The notes beneath the pieces were generated by a model. It was not told the origin of the DNA. It saw nothing but the letters and a program-made list of their open reading frames with translations, and searched no databases. Below are positions 10,268 through 20,455 of a DNA stretch of 64,000 bases, one piece after another; positions within the stretch are counted from its first letter, which is position 1, and the number at the start of each line of letters is the position of its first letter. The position numbers and the translations under genes are program-made. The DNA is taken from assembly GCF_007565055.1 (NCBI RefSeq), contig NC_044570.1, positions 13,421,602 to 13,485,601 of the forward strand. The letters run 5' to 3'. Source of the stretch: Rhinopithecus roxellana. Lineage: Eukaryota; Chordata; Mammalia; Primates; Cercopithecidae.

Positions 10268-10463
10268 GGGCAGTCAGACTTCCAGTGCCCTTCTTCATGG
10301 CATGCTGGACAAGGAGTTGTTGGCAGACTGAGGGTTAGGACACTTTTTAGCCCATTGTCCAGCTACTCCACACTTGTAGCACGGCCGCACTGGCTCAGAC
10401 GGTTGGGGACTCTGGGGACATCTATTAGCCCAATGCCCTGGGTTACCGCATTTATAGTAAGCC
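10268..10463 (-). pseudogene. gag: Gag nucleocapsid: three CCHC zinc knuckles, two damaged
   Basis: Knuckle 1 (about 10463-10419) reads YYKCGNPGHWANRC, with its first Cys changed to Tyr. Knuckle 2 (about 10381-10339) reads CYKCGVAGQWAKKC, with the zinc-binding His changed to Gln. Knuckle 3 (about 10309-10268) reads CPACHEEGHWKSDC and is complete. The phase changes between knuckles 2 and 3. Confidence 0.85.
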
Positions 10464-11471
10464 CCTATTATTGTCTTTGAGCCTCCGGGGGTTTTGCTCT
10501 CCAGTTTTGGGTTACAGGCTAGGCCTGCAAAGCAGCAACTAAGGCTTGAGTCTGGAGCTGTACCTTCTGCTTTAGACGGACCTGTCGTTGGGCTTCAGCC
10601 ATTTCCTCCCTTGAATTATAGACCTTGAAGGCTGACTTGACTAGGTCTTGAATAGGAGTTTGAGGTCCATCCTCTGCCTTTTGGAGTTTTTTCCGAATAT
10701 CCAAGGCCGATTGTGAAATAAAATATGATGCTAGAATAGTGGCCCCGGCTGGGGAACCTGGGTCTAATCGAGTGTATTGAATTAAAGCCTCAGTTAGCCT
10801 GTTTAGAAATGTGGCCGGGTTCTCATCTGGACCTTGAATAATTTCTTTTACTTTATTGAAATTTACTACCTTATTTGAGGCTCCCTACATACCGGCCAGA
10901 AGACATTGAGTCATCATATCTCGTCTCCGGCGGCCTGGCCGGCCTACTTGATAGTTCCAGTCTGGGTCTATAGAGGGGACTGCTTGTTCCCCTAGTGGGA
11001 ACACAGGGTCTGTTAAGTGTAATTGGTTGGCATGCTGCCTGGTGGCCACTAGGATGTGCTCTCGCTCCTCAGGGTTTAGAGTAGATGTAAGAATAACCTG
11101 GAGATCATGCCAGGTTAAATCATAGGCCTCCAAAGGTATCTAAATTCTTTGGTATAAATTGTAGGGTTGGCAGAAAAATCTCCTAGGCGTCTCTCAATCT
11201 TTGAAAGATCTGCTAATGAAAAGGGAACATGAACTCTAACTACGCCCTCTGCTCTGGCCACCCCACGCAAGGGTGCTAAGACTGCGGGGGGGTTGGATAG
11301 GGTGGGAGTAGGAGCGGGGGCAGTTAGGCAATCTTTAGAGCGGGTATGGGCAGAGATAGGCGAACTAAGATGACCAGACGGAAGTGCCGAGGGGTCGGAG
11401 GGAAGTGTAGCCTCAACAATGGTGGGAGGGGCTCAACAAAGGAGGGAGGCGGAACAACTGCCAGAGAGGGA

Positions 11472-11585
11472 GGGGGAGGTGGAGCCGAAAGAGGAGGTGG
11501 GGCGGAAGCGAGAGGGGGAGGTGGAGCCAAAAGAGGAGGTGGGGCTGAAGCGGGAGGGGGAGGTGGGGTATATGGCGGGAGTGGA
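11472..11585 (-). repeat. gag: 42-bp tandem repeat coding a Pro-rich Gag linker
   Basis: On the + strand GGGGGAGGTGG recurs at 11472, 11514 and 11556, a 42-bp period equal to 14 codons. On the minus strand it encodes Pro-rich units such as PPPPLASAPPPLSA. The tract is almost pure purine on +. Confidence 0.85.
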
Positions 11586-11995
11586 AGGGAGGGAGGGGAA
11601 GTAAGGTCTTTGGGCAACTCAGACAGGAAAGATGACTCCTCTTTTTTGGACTTTGTTAGGCCTGCGTCCTCAGCCAACGTGACTTGAGCCAAGGAACACC
11701 AGCCACACAGGTCCAGACGAGAACGCAAGGCCCAAAATCCTTGTATATAATTAATTTCGGACCACTTGCCTAAGCATTGACAAAAACTACTGAGGTCGGT
11801 TAAAATGTTACGGTCTAGAGTGCCCTCAGGCGGCCATTGAAACTGATTGTCTAATTTATATTGTGGCCATGCCACAGTGGAGAGGAACACCAGTCGCTTT
11901 CACCTGAGATCTTGTTCTAATTGCAAAGTTTTGAGGTTTTTTAGAAGACACCCTAAAGTGGAGTCTCTAGGTATTTTGGATTGGGGGTTTCCCAT

Positions 11996-12453
11996 TGCCT
12001 TCCTCTCGCCAATAGGCGGAAACGGAAACCGAACTCTACCTGGCTACAAAGCGTCCTGTGGAGCCACCAGAGACCGGTGAGAGGCTCCTGGAGCCGGAAT
12101 AGAGATTACCTCCAGGCGGACATCTCCATCCTGGACGGGTCTCCCACGGAACGGAATGGAGATTACCTCCAGGCGGATGTCTCCGTCCTGGACGGGTCTC
12201 CCACGGAATGGAATGGAGTTCCTTTGGGCAGACGTCTCTGCCTTTGGGAACTTCCCTGGGTCACCTGGTGACCGGAAAAAAAAAAAGCCTTGGGCCTGTG
12301 CAGGACTTGTGGCCAAGGAATATGAGAGAGAGGCAAAAGGTACTCACCCTAGGAGACTTGGAGGTGGGGAAAGCAATGTCCAGGTCCTGGTCCGTCTGGG
12401 GTGTGGAAGGAGGAGGCTCCTCAGACCTTGGGGGGCCCTGAGGAGGGGTCTCC
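11996..12453 (-). other. Provirus 5' leader
   Basis: Untranslated leader between primer site and gag ATG. It contains a 57-bp tandem repeat (12104-12250), listed separately. An A/T-run (10-12 A on +) lies near 12275-12287. The packaging signal would be expected here, but I cannot identify it. Confidence 0.7.
12104..12250. repeat. 57-bp tandem repeat in provirus leader
   Basis: GATTACCTCCAGGCGGA recurs at 12104 and 12161. A decayed third copy (GTTCCTTTGGGCAGACG) starts at 12218, exactly 57 bp later. Each unit includes CCTGGACGGGTCTCCCACGG. Confidence 0.9.
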
Positions 12454-12471
12454 TCCCGGGTTTCGGCACCA
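12454..12471 (-). other. Primer-binding site for tRNA-Phe
   Basis: The + strand TCCCGGGTTTCGGCACCA is identical to the 3' end of mammalian tRNA-Phe with CCA. The minus strand is therefore the complementary 18-nt primer site, two bases (GC) inside the 5' LTR. This orients the provirus and places it in the HERV-F group. Confidence 0.92.
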
Positions 12472-12473
12472 GC

Positions 12474-13023
12474 TGATTTGCTTTAATGCGACCCCCAGAG
12501 CAAATGTCAGAGAAAAGGCAAGTAGGCAAGGCAAAAAAACTTTATTTACAAGCCAATGTGAAGGAGGGAGCGAGGTTCACCGGTCTCCAGCGGTGGAGGC
12601 CAACAAGTCGCTCTGGCATTCTCGGGTGAGGTTCCTAGGTCCGCACAGGAGCAGGGGCCAAGGAAGTTCGCACAGGCGTTCTCCGACAAGGTTCCTGGGT
12701 CCCCGTAGGAGGAGAGGCCAAGGAAGCTCGCTTGGCATTCTCCGGCGAGGTTCCTGGGTCCCGCGCAGGAGGAGGGGGCGAGGAAGTTCACACTGTGCGC
12801 CCACCGGGAGCAGGCTTTTATGTCCTAGGCCCGGGAGTGGGAGGCCAGTGGGCGGGACATAGGCGGGTTGGGGGCGGGGCGGTAGGCGTGGCTAGGCGGG
12901 TTCCGGTTCTTCTCCATCGGAGGTCGGGTTGTGCCTGTGCAGTAGACCCGTCTTTCCCGGCTGCGGGAAAGTTGATGGTGAAGAACCCAGAACTGCGCCA
13001 TCTTGCCTCCGTTCGTCCAAACA
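12474..13023 (-). repeat. 5' LTR of the HERV-F-type provirus
   Basis: 550 bp, with termini identical to the 3' LTR (TGATTTGC...CCAAACA on +). TATA-like sequence lies near 12811-12820 and AATAAA (minus) near 12540. It has three units of the 59-60-bp repeat (12617-12795) against two in the 3' LTR, which explains the 58-bp length difference. It is GC-rich with many CpGs, so it could once have driven transcription leftward. Confidence 0.93.
12617..12795. repeat. 59-60-bp tandem repeat, 3 units, inside 5' LTR
   Basis: Units start at 12617 (CATTCTCGGG), 12677 (CGTTCTCCGAC) and 12736 (CATTCTCCGGC). All contain GAGGTTCCT or AAGGTTCCT and end near GAAGTTC or GAAGCTC. They lie between TATA and poly(A) signal, so in R rather than in the U3 enhancer. 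Confidence 0.9.
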
Positions 13024-13028
13024 CTAAA
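13024..13028. repeat. Provirus target-site duplication, right copy (CTAAA)
   Basis: Matches 4222-4226 exactly and immediately follows the LTR terminus. Confidence 0.85.
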
Positions 13029-13213
13029 TATTCACAAAATAAAAAAAATAAAAGTTAGCCAGTCTTGATGGCAGGAGCCTGTAGTCCCAGTTACTTGGGA
13101 AACTGAGGCAGGAGAATGGCATGAACCTGGGAGGCAGAGCTTGCAGTGAGCCAAGGTCGAGCCACTGCACTCCAGCCTGGGTGACTGAGCAAGATTCTGT
13201 CTCAAAAAAAATA
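13024..13213 (+). mobile_element. Alu, second part, after the provirus
   Basis: Continues the Alu broken at 4226: GCCAGTCTTGATGGCAGGAG, CCTGTAGTCCCAGTTACTTG, then CACTGCACTCCAGCCTGGGT and an A-rich tail ending near 13212. Confidence 0.92.
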
Positions 13214-13617
13214 GAAGCCTTGATGCATTTAAAAGGTTGAGCACAAATGTTAATATAATCCTGGCTTTTATTTGAAAACTCTCATAAAAACTGCCTTCAA
13301 CTTTTTGCAAGTATGAGTTTCAACGGCTTACTCTCTGAGAGAAGGAAGTAATCAGCAGGACCACTATTCCTAGCCACTGGCAGAAGGATATATGTGACAC
13401 CAAGCACTGCACATGTGTTTTACTTGGCTTCTTCAGTACTGCTGTGTATACTGCATATACATTTTCATAACATCTTTAAATGTATAAGTGAATTAATGCG
13501 AATGTATGCGCTATCACATTTCATTCCCAATTGCAGAATATGTCAGTTTAAATCGGTCGACCCAATATTGACTCTGACATTTATTATTGTATTGTTACAT
13601 TAAAATCGACTACCTGG
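13214..13617. other. Gene-free unique stretch
   Basis: No recognisable repeat or gene. The largest frame is about 69 codons, with no features. Confidence 0.5.
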
Positions 13618-13930
13618 AACAGTCACCATGGCTCACACCTGTAATCCGAGGGCTTTGGAAAGCAGAGTTTGGTAAATAACCTGAGGTCAGGTGTTTTAAA
13701 TCAGTCTGGCTAACACTGGTGAAACCCCATCTCTAATAAAAATACAAAAAATTAGCACACATGGTGTTGGGGTCTGTAGACCCAGCTACTCCAGAGACTG
13801 AGGGAGGAGGGTCACTTGAACCCAGGAGATGAATGTTGCAGTGAGCCAAGATCATGTCATTGCACTCCAGCCTGGGCAACAGAGCGGGATTTCATAACAA
13901 CAACAACAACAACAGTAACAACAATAAAAG
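13618..13930 (+). mobile_element. Alu, old copy
   Basis: CCATGGCTCACACCTGTAAT at the left arm and ATTGCACTCCAGCCTGGGCA at the right arm. The tail is (CAA)n at about 13900-13915 instead of poly(A). The divergence suggests an older Alu. Confidence 0.92.
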
Positions 13931-15280
13931 CACAAATAAGCAAACCAAATAAATGAGTGCCATCATTCTTTTTGAATGACTATTTGATCATAGAAAACTC
14001 AATTCCTGCAAGTTCACAATCTCTATTAATAGCAAAGCAACTCATTTGAAAGAAGACAGAACTATTTCAAATTACGTTTTTAATTAGTTTTCCTTATATA
14101 AGCTGCTTCCTTGCTCTCTTTAGGGTTCCCTATTAAAATCAACTATGAACACTAAGACGCAAAACATAAAAACAATTTGCCTTCACAATAACCTACAAAT
14201 TACTATTGTGAGTTCTGTTCCTGAATACCTATTCAACTAGTTATGAAGACTTCTTGCCAAGGAAGTTGCAGAGATGTTTTTGGTGAGAAAAGGTAGTCTG
14301 AAAGGTAAGCTGTGCAGCCTACGTGCGTTACTTCAAAAGTCCAGTTTCCTGACAAAGATTGAATCTTTTTTTCTACCACCAGATTTTAAAAATTAAAGAA
14401 CATATCTTACTTGTATATGTAAATCATAGACATCAGTAAAGAAGTGATTCATTCCATCTTCTTGCCTTATTCCATGAAGCATAATAAACCTTATACATGA
14501 CATAATTAAGGCAATATTATTCTTGGAAATATAAAACAAAAAGCAACCAGTTCCTTGATACAATATTCTTGACATTAGTCACGTGCCATGTATTTGTGAT
14601 AGAAGAGTTGATTAACTGGATTTAAAATTAGCTTAGTTTTATCAGAAAGAGATCATAAGCATTCTAAGTGAAAACATAACTACAAAATAAAGTAAAACCA
14701 CCATTGATATGATTCAGATAAACTTTTTGGTGTGCATTAGACTCAGTTTAAAAATCAGCTGTTCCACAAAATATTTTCTCCCCTAATAAAACAAAAGTAG
14801 CCCCATAAATGGAAACTTTTATATTCATACAAATTGTGACCTATACAGTCTCAGAGCCTGGCCTCTGTGTCTCATGTTTTTCTAGTTTGTGAACCTGAAC
14901 TTTAGTTAATTCTCTTTACTAAAAAGGTAAAGGTATGCCCTGCAGTAGGGAATACTGACACAAAAAACTTGGACTTGTCCACACTTTTCAAGTACATGTT
15001 GTTTAAAACCCACATGTTCTCATCTATGAGGTCGAGAGCAGCATGAGCTATGGACTGGTGCGGATGAGGACAGTTGCCATAAATGACAGTGTAAGCAACA
15101 ACAGATTAACATATCCACATGGAATGAAGAATGCTGACATTTCATTCTGTAAACTATATAGATGGCTTCTTTGTGCAGAAAAAAAAAAGTTTGATTTTGT
15201 TTTGTTTCTAATTGTCAAGAGATATACAAGAGATCTGTTTTCACATTATATGTAATTCTTTCTTTAAAAATATGGTTTTA
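13931..15280. other. Gene-free AT-rich stretch
   Basis: No gene or named repeat recognised. Small frames only. Confidence 0.5.
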
Positions 15281-15720
15281 AAATAACACCTCAGTTACGG
15301 GTTGAAGTGTATTCTCTTCAAAATTCCTTTGTTGATATCCTAAGTGACAGTACCACAGAATGTGCCTCATTTGGAAAGAGAGGTTACAGGTAGATGTGGT
15401 TATTTCAGATGAGGTCATTTTAGAATAGAGTGGGCACCTAAAAAAACCACTGGAGTATTTACAGAAAAATGAACATTTGGAGATGTGCACAGGGAGAAAC
15501 ATGACACAGGAAGACTGCAGTCACACTGCAGCAACCCAGAGCACTTTCAGAAGCTGGGAGACAATCCGAACAGATTCATACCTTAAGATCTGCACAGGAA
15601 ACATGGCGCCACTGACACCTTGATTTCAGACAGTGGCCCTCAGAAATCAGGAAATAAATTTTTGCTGTCCAAAGCCACTAAATTTTTGGTACTTTGTTAC
15701 AACAGCCACAGGAAACAGCT
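15281..15720 (+). repeat. Old interspersed repeat remnant (family not named)
   Basis: Reads like a common medium-reiteration element: AAAATTCCTTTGTTGATATC, then TTTCAGATGAGGTCATTTTA, then GACACCTTGATTTCAGACAG, then AATAAATTTTTGCTGTCC and GGTACTTTGTTACAACAGCC. A related 3' end occurs near 21020-21085. Confidence 0.55.
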
Positions 15721-16560
15721 TTCCTTGCCGAGGAAGCTGTTCCCTATCCTGGGCTGGAGGAGTCTGGCAAATTGCTCCAAAATCCCTTGGACATCTAAAG
15801 CATGTTTTACTTCACTCACATTGTCACATAAACCTAAATGAATCGTTAGATAAATGGATTTTTTTTGTCTTGATCAAGCAGTGGTTTCTTTTACGATGAT
15901 GATCAATCCTGGAAGATTTGGACCAAATTGTGAAAATGCCTTGGCACGGTGAATTGTACCAGGAGAAAGAATTAAAATCAATGTATGCAACAGATTATTT
16001 TTATGTGTGCTCCATTGTCCACCACAGGGCCAGTGAAGTGCACAGAAATTATATACAAGTAGCTGCATCCCAAAAACCAATACTGCTACAAGTACTCAAA
16101 ATAAGTTTTAATCAGTAGTATTCTCATAATTTGAGAAAACAATGTCACAACAACACCTGGCACATAATCCTGTCCATCATATTTTGGTGATAAGTCCTGA
16201 ATAGTTGAAAAGTATCCCACACTTAAACATTATACTTTGCAAGTAACTACAATTATCAATTTCTCAATGGTCATTAAAGCTGACTTCGGTGCTTGAGAGA
16301 AACAGTGCAAACATGCCAGCAATATATTAGAAACATAATTTGGAATGGACTGGGCTCTTCTCATATCAAAAATCTGTGGGCCTGTTTACTCTGAATGACA
16401 TGTTCTCCAGCCAAGCCTGGTTTCTGGAAACATTCCTGACAAGAAATTTGGGTGTTGTCTGCTGCTGCTTTTGAGTTTCCTGTGGATTGCCAAGGTGGTC
16501 ACTGGGCAGGAAACATGCATGTATGACCCTGCCAAGAAGTGCCCCTGAGGGTCATGAGGG
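15721..16560. other. Gene-free stretch
   Basis: No recognisable gene, RNA or repeat. Confidence 0.45.
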
Positions 16561-16573
16561 TCTTTTTAACCCC

Positions 16574-16690
16574 GTAAGTCCCGATGAAAAACATGATTCA
16601 TGTAAACTGCCTGAATTTTAATGGATGAAACCCAGTAGATCCTGGTGAAAAATATGATTCATGAAAACTGCCTGAACACTCATGGATAAC
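16574..16690 (+). repeat. 61-bp tandem duplication
   Basis: GTAAGTCCCGATGAAAAACA at 16574 and GTAGATCCTGGTGAAAAATA at 16635 begin two copies. Both contain ATGATTCATG(T/A)AAACTGCCTGAA, followed by TGGAT. Confidence 0.85.
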
Positions 16691-16902
16691 ATTTCAAGGC
16701 CACAACTTGCTGTAGGTGGACTAGGTTTATAAGTGCTCAAGCAGCAGCAATTCATGGCAGATGACATAGTCAACTGAATATCACAGGAAAATCAGAGGTC
16801 ATGCTAGTCTGTGCTGAATTAAAGTATAAATAAACAATTCCCAGCATATTCCCTGGCTGTCTTCTATCAGACTCTGGGACTCCAGAGCAAGCCTCATTTA
16901 AT

Positions 16903-17040
16903 TGTGTTGAATTTCATTTACCTCCTCTTCATTACCTCCTCTTCATTACCTCCTCTTCATTTACCTTCAGGTCTTCCAGTTCTGAATTGTGTTGGATTTC
17001 ATTTACCTCCTTCATTTGCCTTCAGGTGTTCCAGTTATGA
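16903..17040 (+). repeat. Nested tandem repeats (TTACCTCCTCTTCA and larger unit)
   Basis: Three short units around ACCTCCTCTTCATT occur at about 16919-16960. They lie inside a larger direct repeat whose copies begin AATTGTGTTG(A/G)ATTTCATT near 16903 and 16985 and end in CCTTCAGGT(C/G)TTCCAGTT. Confidence 0.85.
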
Positions 17041-17960
17041 AATCACATTATACTCAATTATTACAATAGAATAAAAATTCTTATGAAATGTAAGCTTCCA
17101 CATGCCCTTTGGATTCTGCCTTCCCAGCTGGCAAAAACTCCATTTCAAAAACTGGATTATCTCGGTGGCCAACAATTACAAGGTAGAAGCTCCTAGACAT
17201 GGTCTTCAATATGTGGCTCCTAATGAAGTAAAAATAGTATTTATATTTAGCAGTCAATATTGAAATTCAAAGATGATTAATGGGAAGCATAACATTCTTC
17301 TTTTGTTTTGCTTTCTAACTTAAACCTGGAAGATGCCAGTAAGTTTGCCACGGATTCCCACATCCTAGTGATGATGTGTGACTTCTGGAATAAACAAATG
17401 GTTAAACTGTGATATTTCTTATAGAATCCTATGTGTTTCCATAAGAAAACTAGAACGTCTCTAACACAAAATCACAGACACCATTCTCAGGATCTGAAAG
17501 TATGGCACTTTCCGCTCAACAGACCCTCTGTATCTGGTGGATTAAGCTAGGCTTCATTTGGACTGGAGCAGTTAGCACCAGCACTGACACTTAGAAGATT
17601 TAACAGAGGTAGACAGTAAGTTAAGGGCCATACAAATTGGTGAGAAGACCAAGGAATTAATTAGTTTGCCTTAGAAATTTCCATAAGGCATCAGTTGCGG
17701 GGAGCTAAAACCAACTCTCTCTCATGTCACTTACCTAGAAAAGAGAGGCAATGTAGCACTTTGTGCTCTATTTTCTTCTTTCTACTTGAACCATGTGTAC
17801 TACAAATATATGTCCTTGCAAATAAAAGAGATTATGATATGCCTCTTGACACAGCAATTTATAAGAAAGGAAGTTTTGCATTCTGTAAAAGATGAAAGAA
17901 ATAATCCATAAAGGAAGACATTCAGAGGCATTGAGAGATCTTCCAATGAAGTTGAGTAGA
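17041..17960. other. Gene-free stretch
   Basis: No gene or named repeat recognised. Confidence 0.45.
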
Positions 17961-18236
17961 TTGGGGCAGGTGTAATGACTCACGCCTTTAATCCCAGCAC
18001 TTTGGAGGGCTGAGGCAAGCAACCTGCTTCAGCCCAGAAGTTTGAGAGCAGCCAAGGCAACAGCATGACAGTAGAGATAATTCTCTACAAAAAACACATT
18101 TCTACAGAATTACTAAAACTTTCTGGAATGGTGGTGTGTGCATGTAGTTCCAGCTACTCTGGAGGCTGATAGGGGAGAATTACTTCACATGGCAGTAAGC
18201 TGAAACATCCTGACTCAAAAAAATAGATAAATAAAC
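17961..18236 (+). mobile_element. Alu, strongly diverged
   Basis: GACTCACGCCTTTAATCCCA and AGCACTTTGGAGGGCTGAGG mark the left arm. TTCCAGCTACTCTGGAGGCT and a short A-rich end mark the right arm. Confidence 0.85.
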
Positions 18237-19815
18237 AATAGGAAAGAAAAAAAAAAGGAAACTTGACAGATTTTCTAAATAAATTAACCTTTGAGAAACT
18301 GGGGAAAAATATAAGTGATTCCACAGATTCTAGCACAGATAATTGAAATATAGATGAATGATGAATTGGTGAGAACGTGGATGGATATACTCAATGGTAA
18401 TCCCACTGTATGCGTTTCTAACACAAAGAATTTAAAAACAAAGGAAGTTAGGTTCTATGTAGCTCTGCTACTTACTTGTAGTGTGACCAGGGGAAGCGGT
18501 CCCTCTATTGTTGGTTTTCTCCTTTATGGAAGAGTGGTAACTTTGTAGCACATTGAGGTAAAGAACCCAGCACAGTATCTGACTGACAGGACATGCTCAA
18601 TTAATATAATCTAGAATAACAGTGGAAGGCCAAATGCAAACTGAGATGTGGTGACTAGTAAAATTCTCAAATGGGGTGGAAATCGAGTAAAGAAGGAGTT
18701 ACTTTAACTCCTGAAAGATATATCTGAGGTGGGTTAGAAGCCAAGGCTCATCAAGCCTCACTGGGCCTTCTGCTGATTCACATACACAGAATGAAATTAG
18801 AAGAAACATGATGTGTACATGCTAATGAATGACATATTTTATAAAGAAAATCAAAGCACTGCTGGTGATTTTAACTTTAGAATTGGAGGATTATGACTGT
18901 TGAAGCAAAGGCAGATAGAAGATGCTGTTCATGAAGTAGAATTTAAAGTATCATGTGAGTGGAGGACTACAGTCTTGTCCATTTTCTCACTACCATGTAA
19001 GCTGCTCTCACTCTTCAATGGCAGAGTTAAGTATCTGCAACCAGGGTATCCCACAGAGCCAACAACATTCACTATCTAGTCTTCCAAAGATTATCTTTGA
19101 CTCTGCTTTAGAAAAGAGATGCAAAACAGATTCAGATAGAAAAACTAGATAGCAAAGACAAGGAGGAATGATATGAAATACGTGAAAAACTAGATGAACT
19201 GGCAATAATTCTCCAGAGAAGGTGATAGGACAAAGTATCGGCAGTTGAAAATTGAATAAAGTAAAAAATGATATTATGACTTATTGCTGGGCTAAGTTTT
19301 AGAGCTCAAGTTTGCCAAAAGAAGTGTTTGTTACTTCGTTCAGCACAAACATTGAGGCAACAGTAGCACCAAAAAAAGCAGGGCACAATGTGTGTTTGTG
19401 CATTTTGCTGTGGTTGGTTTCTATGTTTGTGTATGTGTGGTGGGGGGTGTGTGTCGGTGTGTGTGTAGGGAAGATAACATGCATCCGCACACTCATCCCT
19501 ATTTGAAAAGCCAGAAATGGGTGGGCAGCATGGTGCTCAGTCAGCAGGAGGACAGACAGAAGGGAACTCAAAGAACAAGCGCAGGAGAGTGCTGTTACCA
19601 ACTACACAGATGGGCAAACTATAAGACAGTGCTTACTTTATGTACCCTCCATGTTTATTATGAGTTGCCATTTTGATTTTGCTGTTGTAAACATTCACTG
19701 AAGAAGCAAGAAGGCTGTAATTTTTCATTCAATTTTGATGAAGAAAAGCTGACAGGTGAAGTGGAAGATTTCAAAATCCTGGGAGAAAATGACTCCATTG
19801 TCACAGGAAGGGAGG
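18237..19815. other. Gene-free stretch with a GT-rich patch
   Basis: No gene recognised. An imperfect GT-rich patch (TGTGTGTCGGTGTGTGTG) lies at about 19425-19470. Confidence 0.5.
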
Positions 19816-19816
19816 G

Positions 19817-20003
19817 GAATAGCTGCACTGTCCAATCTGTGGAGCTTTCTCCACGGATGCAAACTGTTGTACATTTGTGCCAGTCCAATATGAAAGCCAG
19901 TGAGTATTAGAAATGTGGCTACTGTAACTGTAGAACTGAATTTTAATTAAACAAGAATAGCCCCATGTGGATAGTGGCTATGTAATAGACAGCACTTCTT
20001 TAG
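19817..20003 (+). mobile_element. hAT-like short DNA transposon remnant
   Basis: AGCTGCACTGTCCAATCTGT at one end and ATGTAATAGACAGCACTTC at the other are near-inverted ends. The middle contains GAAATGTGGCTACTGTAACT, GAATTTTAATTAAA and a CCCATGTGGATAGTGGCTA arm. A related copy is at 25225-25395. Confidence 0.5.
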
Positions 20004-20024
20004 ATCAAAGATTTCAAGCCAGTG

Positions 20025-20268
20025 GCACAATCTTGGCTAACTGAAACTCCACTTCCCAGGATCAGAAGATTCTCCTGCCTCAGCCTCCTGAGTAACTGGG
20101 ATTAAAGTTATGCACCATCATTCCGGAGTAAGTTCTGCAATTTTAGTAGAGATAGAATTTCACGTATTGACCAAGCTGGTCATGAACTCCTGGCCTCAAG
20201 TGATCTGCAGACCTCAGCCTCCCAAAGTGCTGAGATTACAGTCATGAGTCACCATGCCCAGCCCAATT
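20025..20268 (-). mobile_element. Alu, reverse orientation, diverged
   Basis: CTGAAACTCCACTTCCCAGG, CTCCTGCCTCAGCCTCCTGA and CCTCAGCCTCCCAAAGTGCT, ending at CACCATGCCCAGCC. Its left-arm end corresponds to the Alu fragment at 3840-3918 in the partner segment. Confidence 0.92.
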
Positions 20269-20455
20269 TCAACTTTTTAAAATAACATTTCTGTGACATC
20301 CTCCTACTTCCCTTCACTCACAAAGCAAGTGTTACTTAGAATTTCAATATATAATGCAAATAAAGCAACTGCCATGACCGACATACCTGTATTGGCATGA
20401 GTATGAAATCACAGTCTGCTTGATTTTTCCATTGCTTTAAATAGGGTCTTTGAAG
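20269..20455 (+). repeat. Duplicated segment, copy 2 (partner at 3919-4105)
   Basis: Direct-oriented paralog of 3919-4105 with scattered substitutions. Both have the same adjoining Alu end on the left. This copy lacks the Alu and provirus that follow copy 1. Confidence 0.85.

Larger units (their letters stand above)
10180..11995 (-). pseudogene. gag: Provirus gag gene, broken
   Basis: Starts at ATG 11995 with Met-Gly-Asn and Ser at position 6, a plausible N-myristoylation signal. Matrix continues through a TGA (11900-11902) into the frame 11890-11324, with WPQYKL and WPPEGTLDRN. Then comes a Pro-rich linker made of 14-residue repeats. Capsid follows in another phase (about 11260-10519): HVPFSLADLSKIE, LTWHDLQVILTSTL, and a major-homology-type QGPDENPATFLNRL. 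A TAG interrupts capsid at 10885-10887. Nucleocapsid has three zinc knuckles, of which two are damaged, and a frameshift lies between the second and third. The gene ends at TGA 10177-10179, the presumed readthrough stop. Confidence 0.9.
4227..13023 (-). mobile_element. Near full-length HERV-F-type endogenous retrovirus (class I)
   Basis: Complete provirus layout read on the minus strand: 5' LTR (12474-13023), tRNA-Phe primer site, leader, gag, pro-pol, env, 3' LTR (4227-4718). The LTRs end TG...CA and the whole is flanked by CTAAA duplications inside one Alu. Gag and pol lie in one reading phase separated by a TGA, as in gammaretroviruses. Env has the CXXC and CX6CC motifs of gamma-type envelopes. 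The primer site gives the F in HERV-F; the exact Repbase subfamily (LTR19/LTR21 group or HERV-Fc) needs an alignment. The LTRs differ by roughly 8% by eye, apart from one repeat-unit indel. This suggests an insertion some tens of millions of years old. Confidence 0.93.

Noticed and set aside
11346..11687. 113-codon Gly-rich + frame
   Set aside because: Antisense of the Pro-rich Gag repeats. The matrix motifs on the minus strand are the real signal.
12454..12471. tRNA gene signal (tRNA-Phe 3' end)
   Set aside because: Only 18 nt match, next to an LTR. It is the retroviral primer site, not a tRNA gene.
12104..12795. Regularly spaced direct repeats resembling a CRISPR array
   Set aside because: The repeats are contiguous tandem units without spacers, within a retroviral leader and LTR, in a primate genome.
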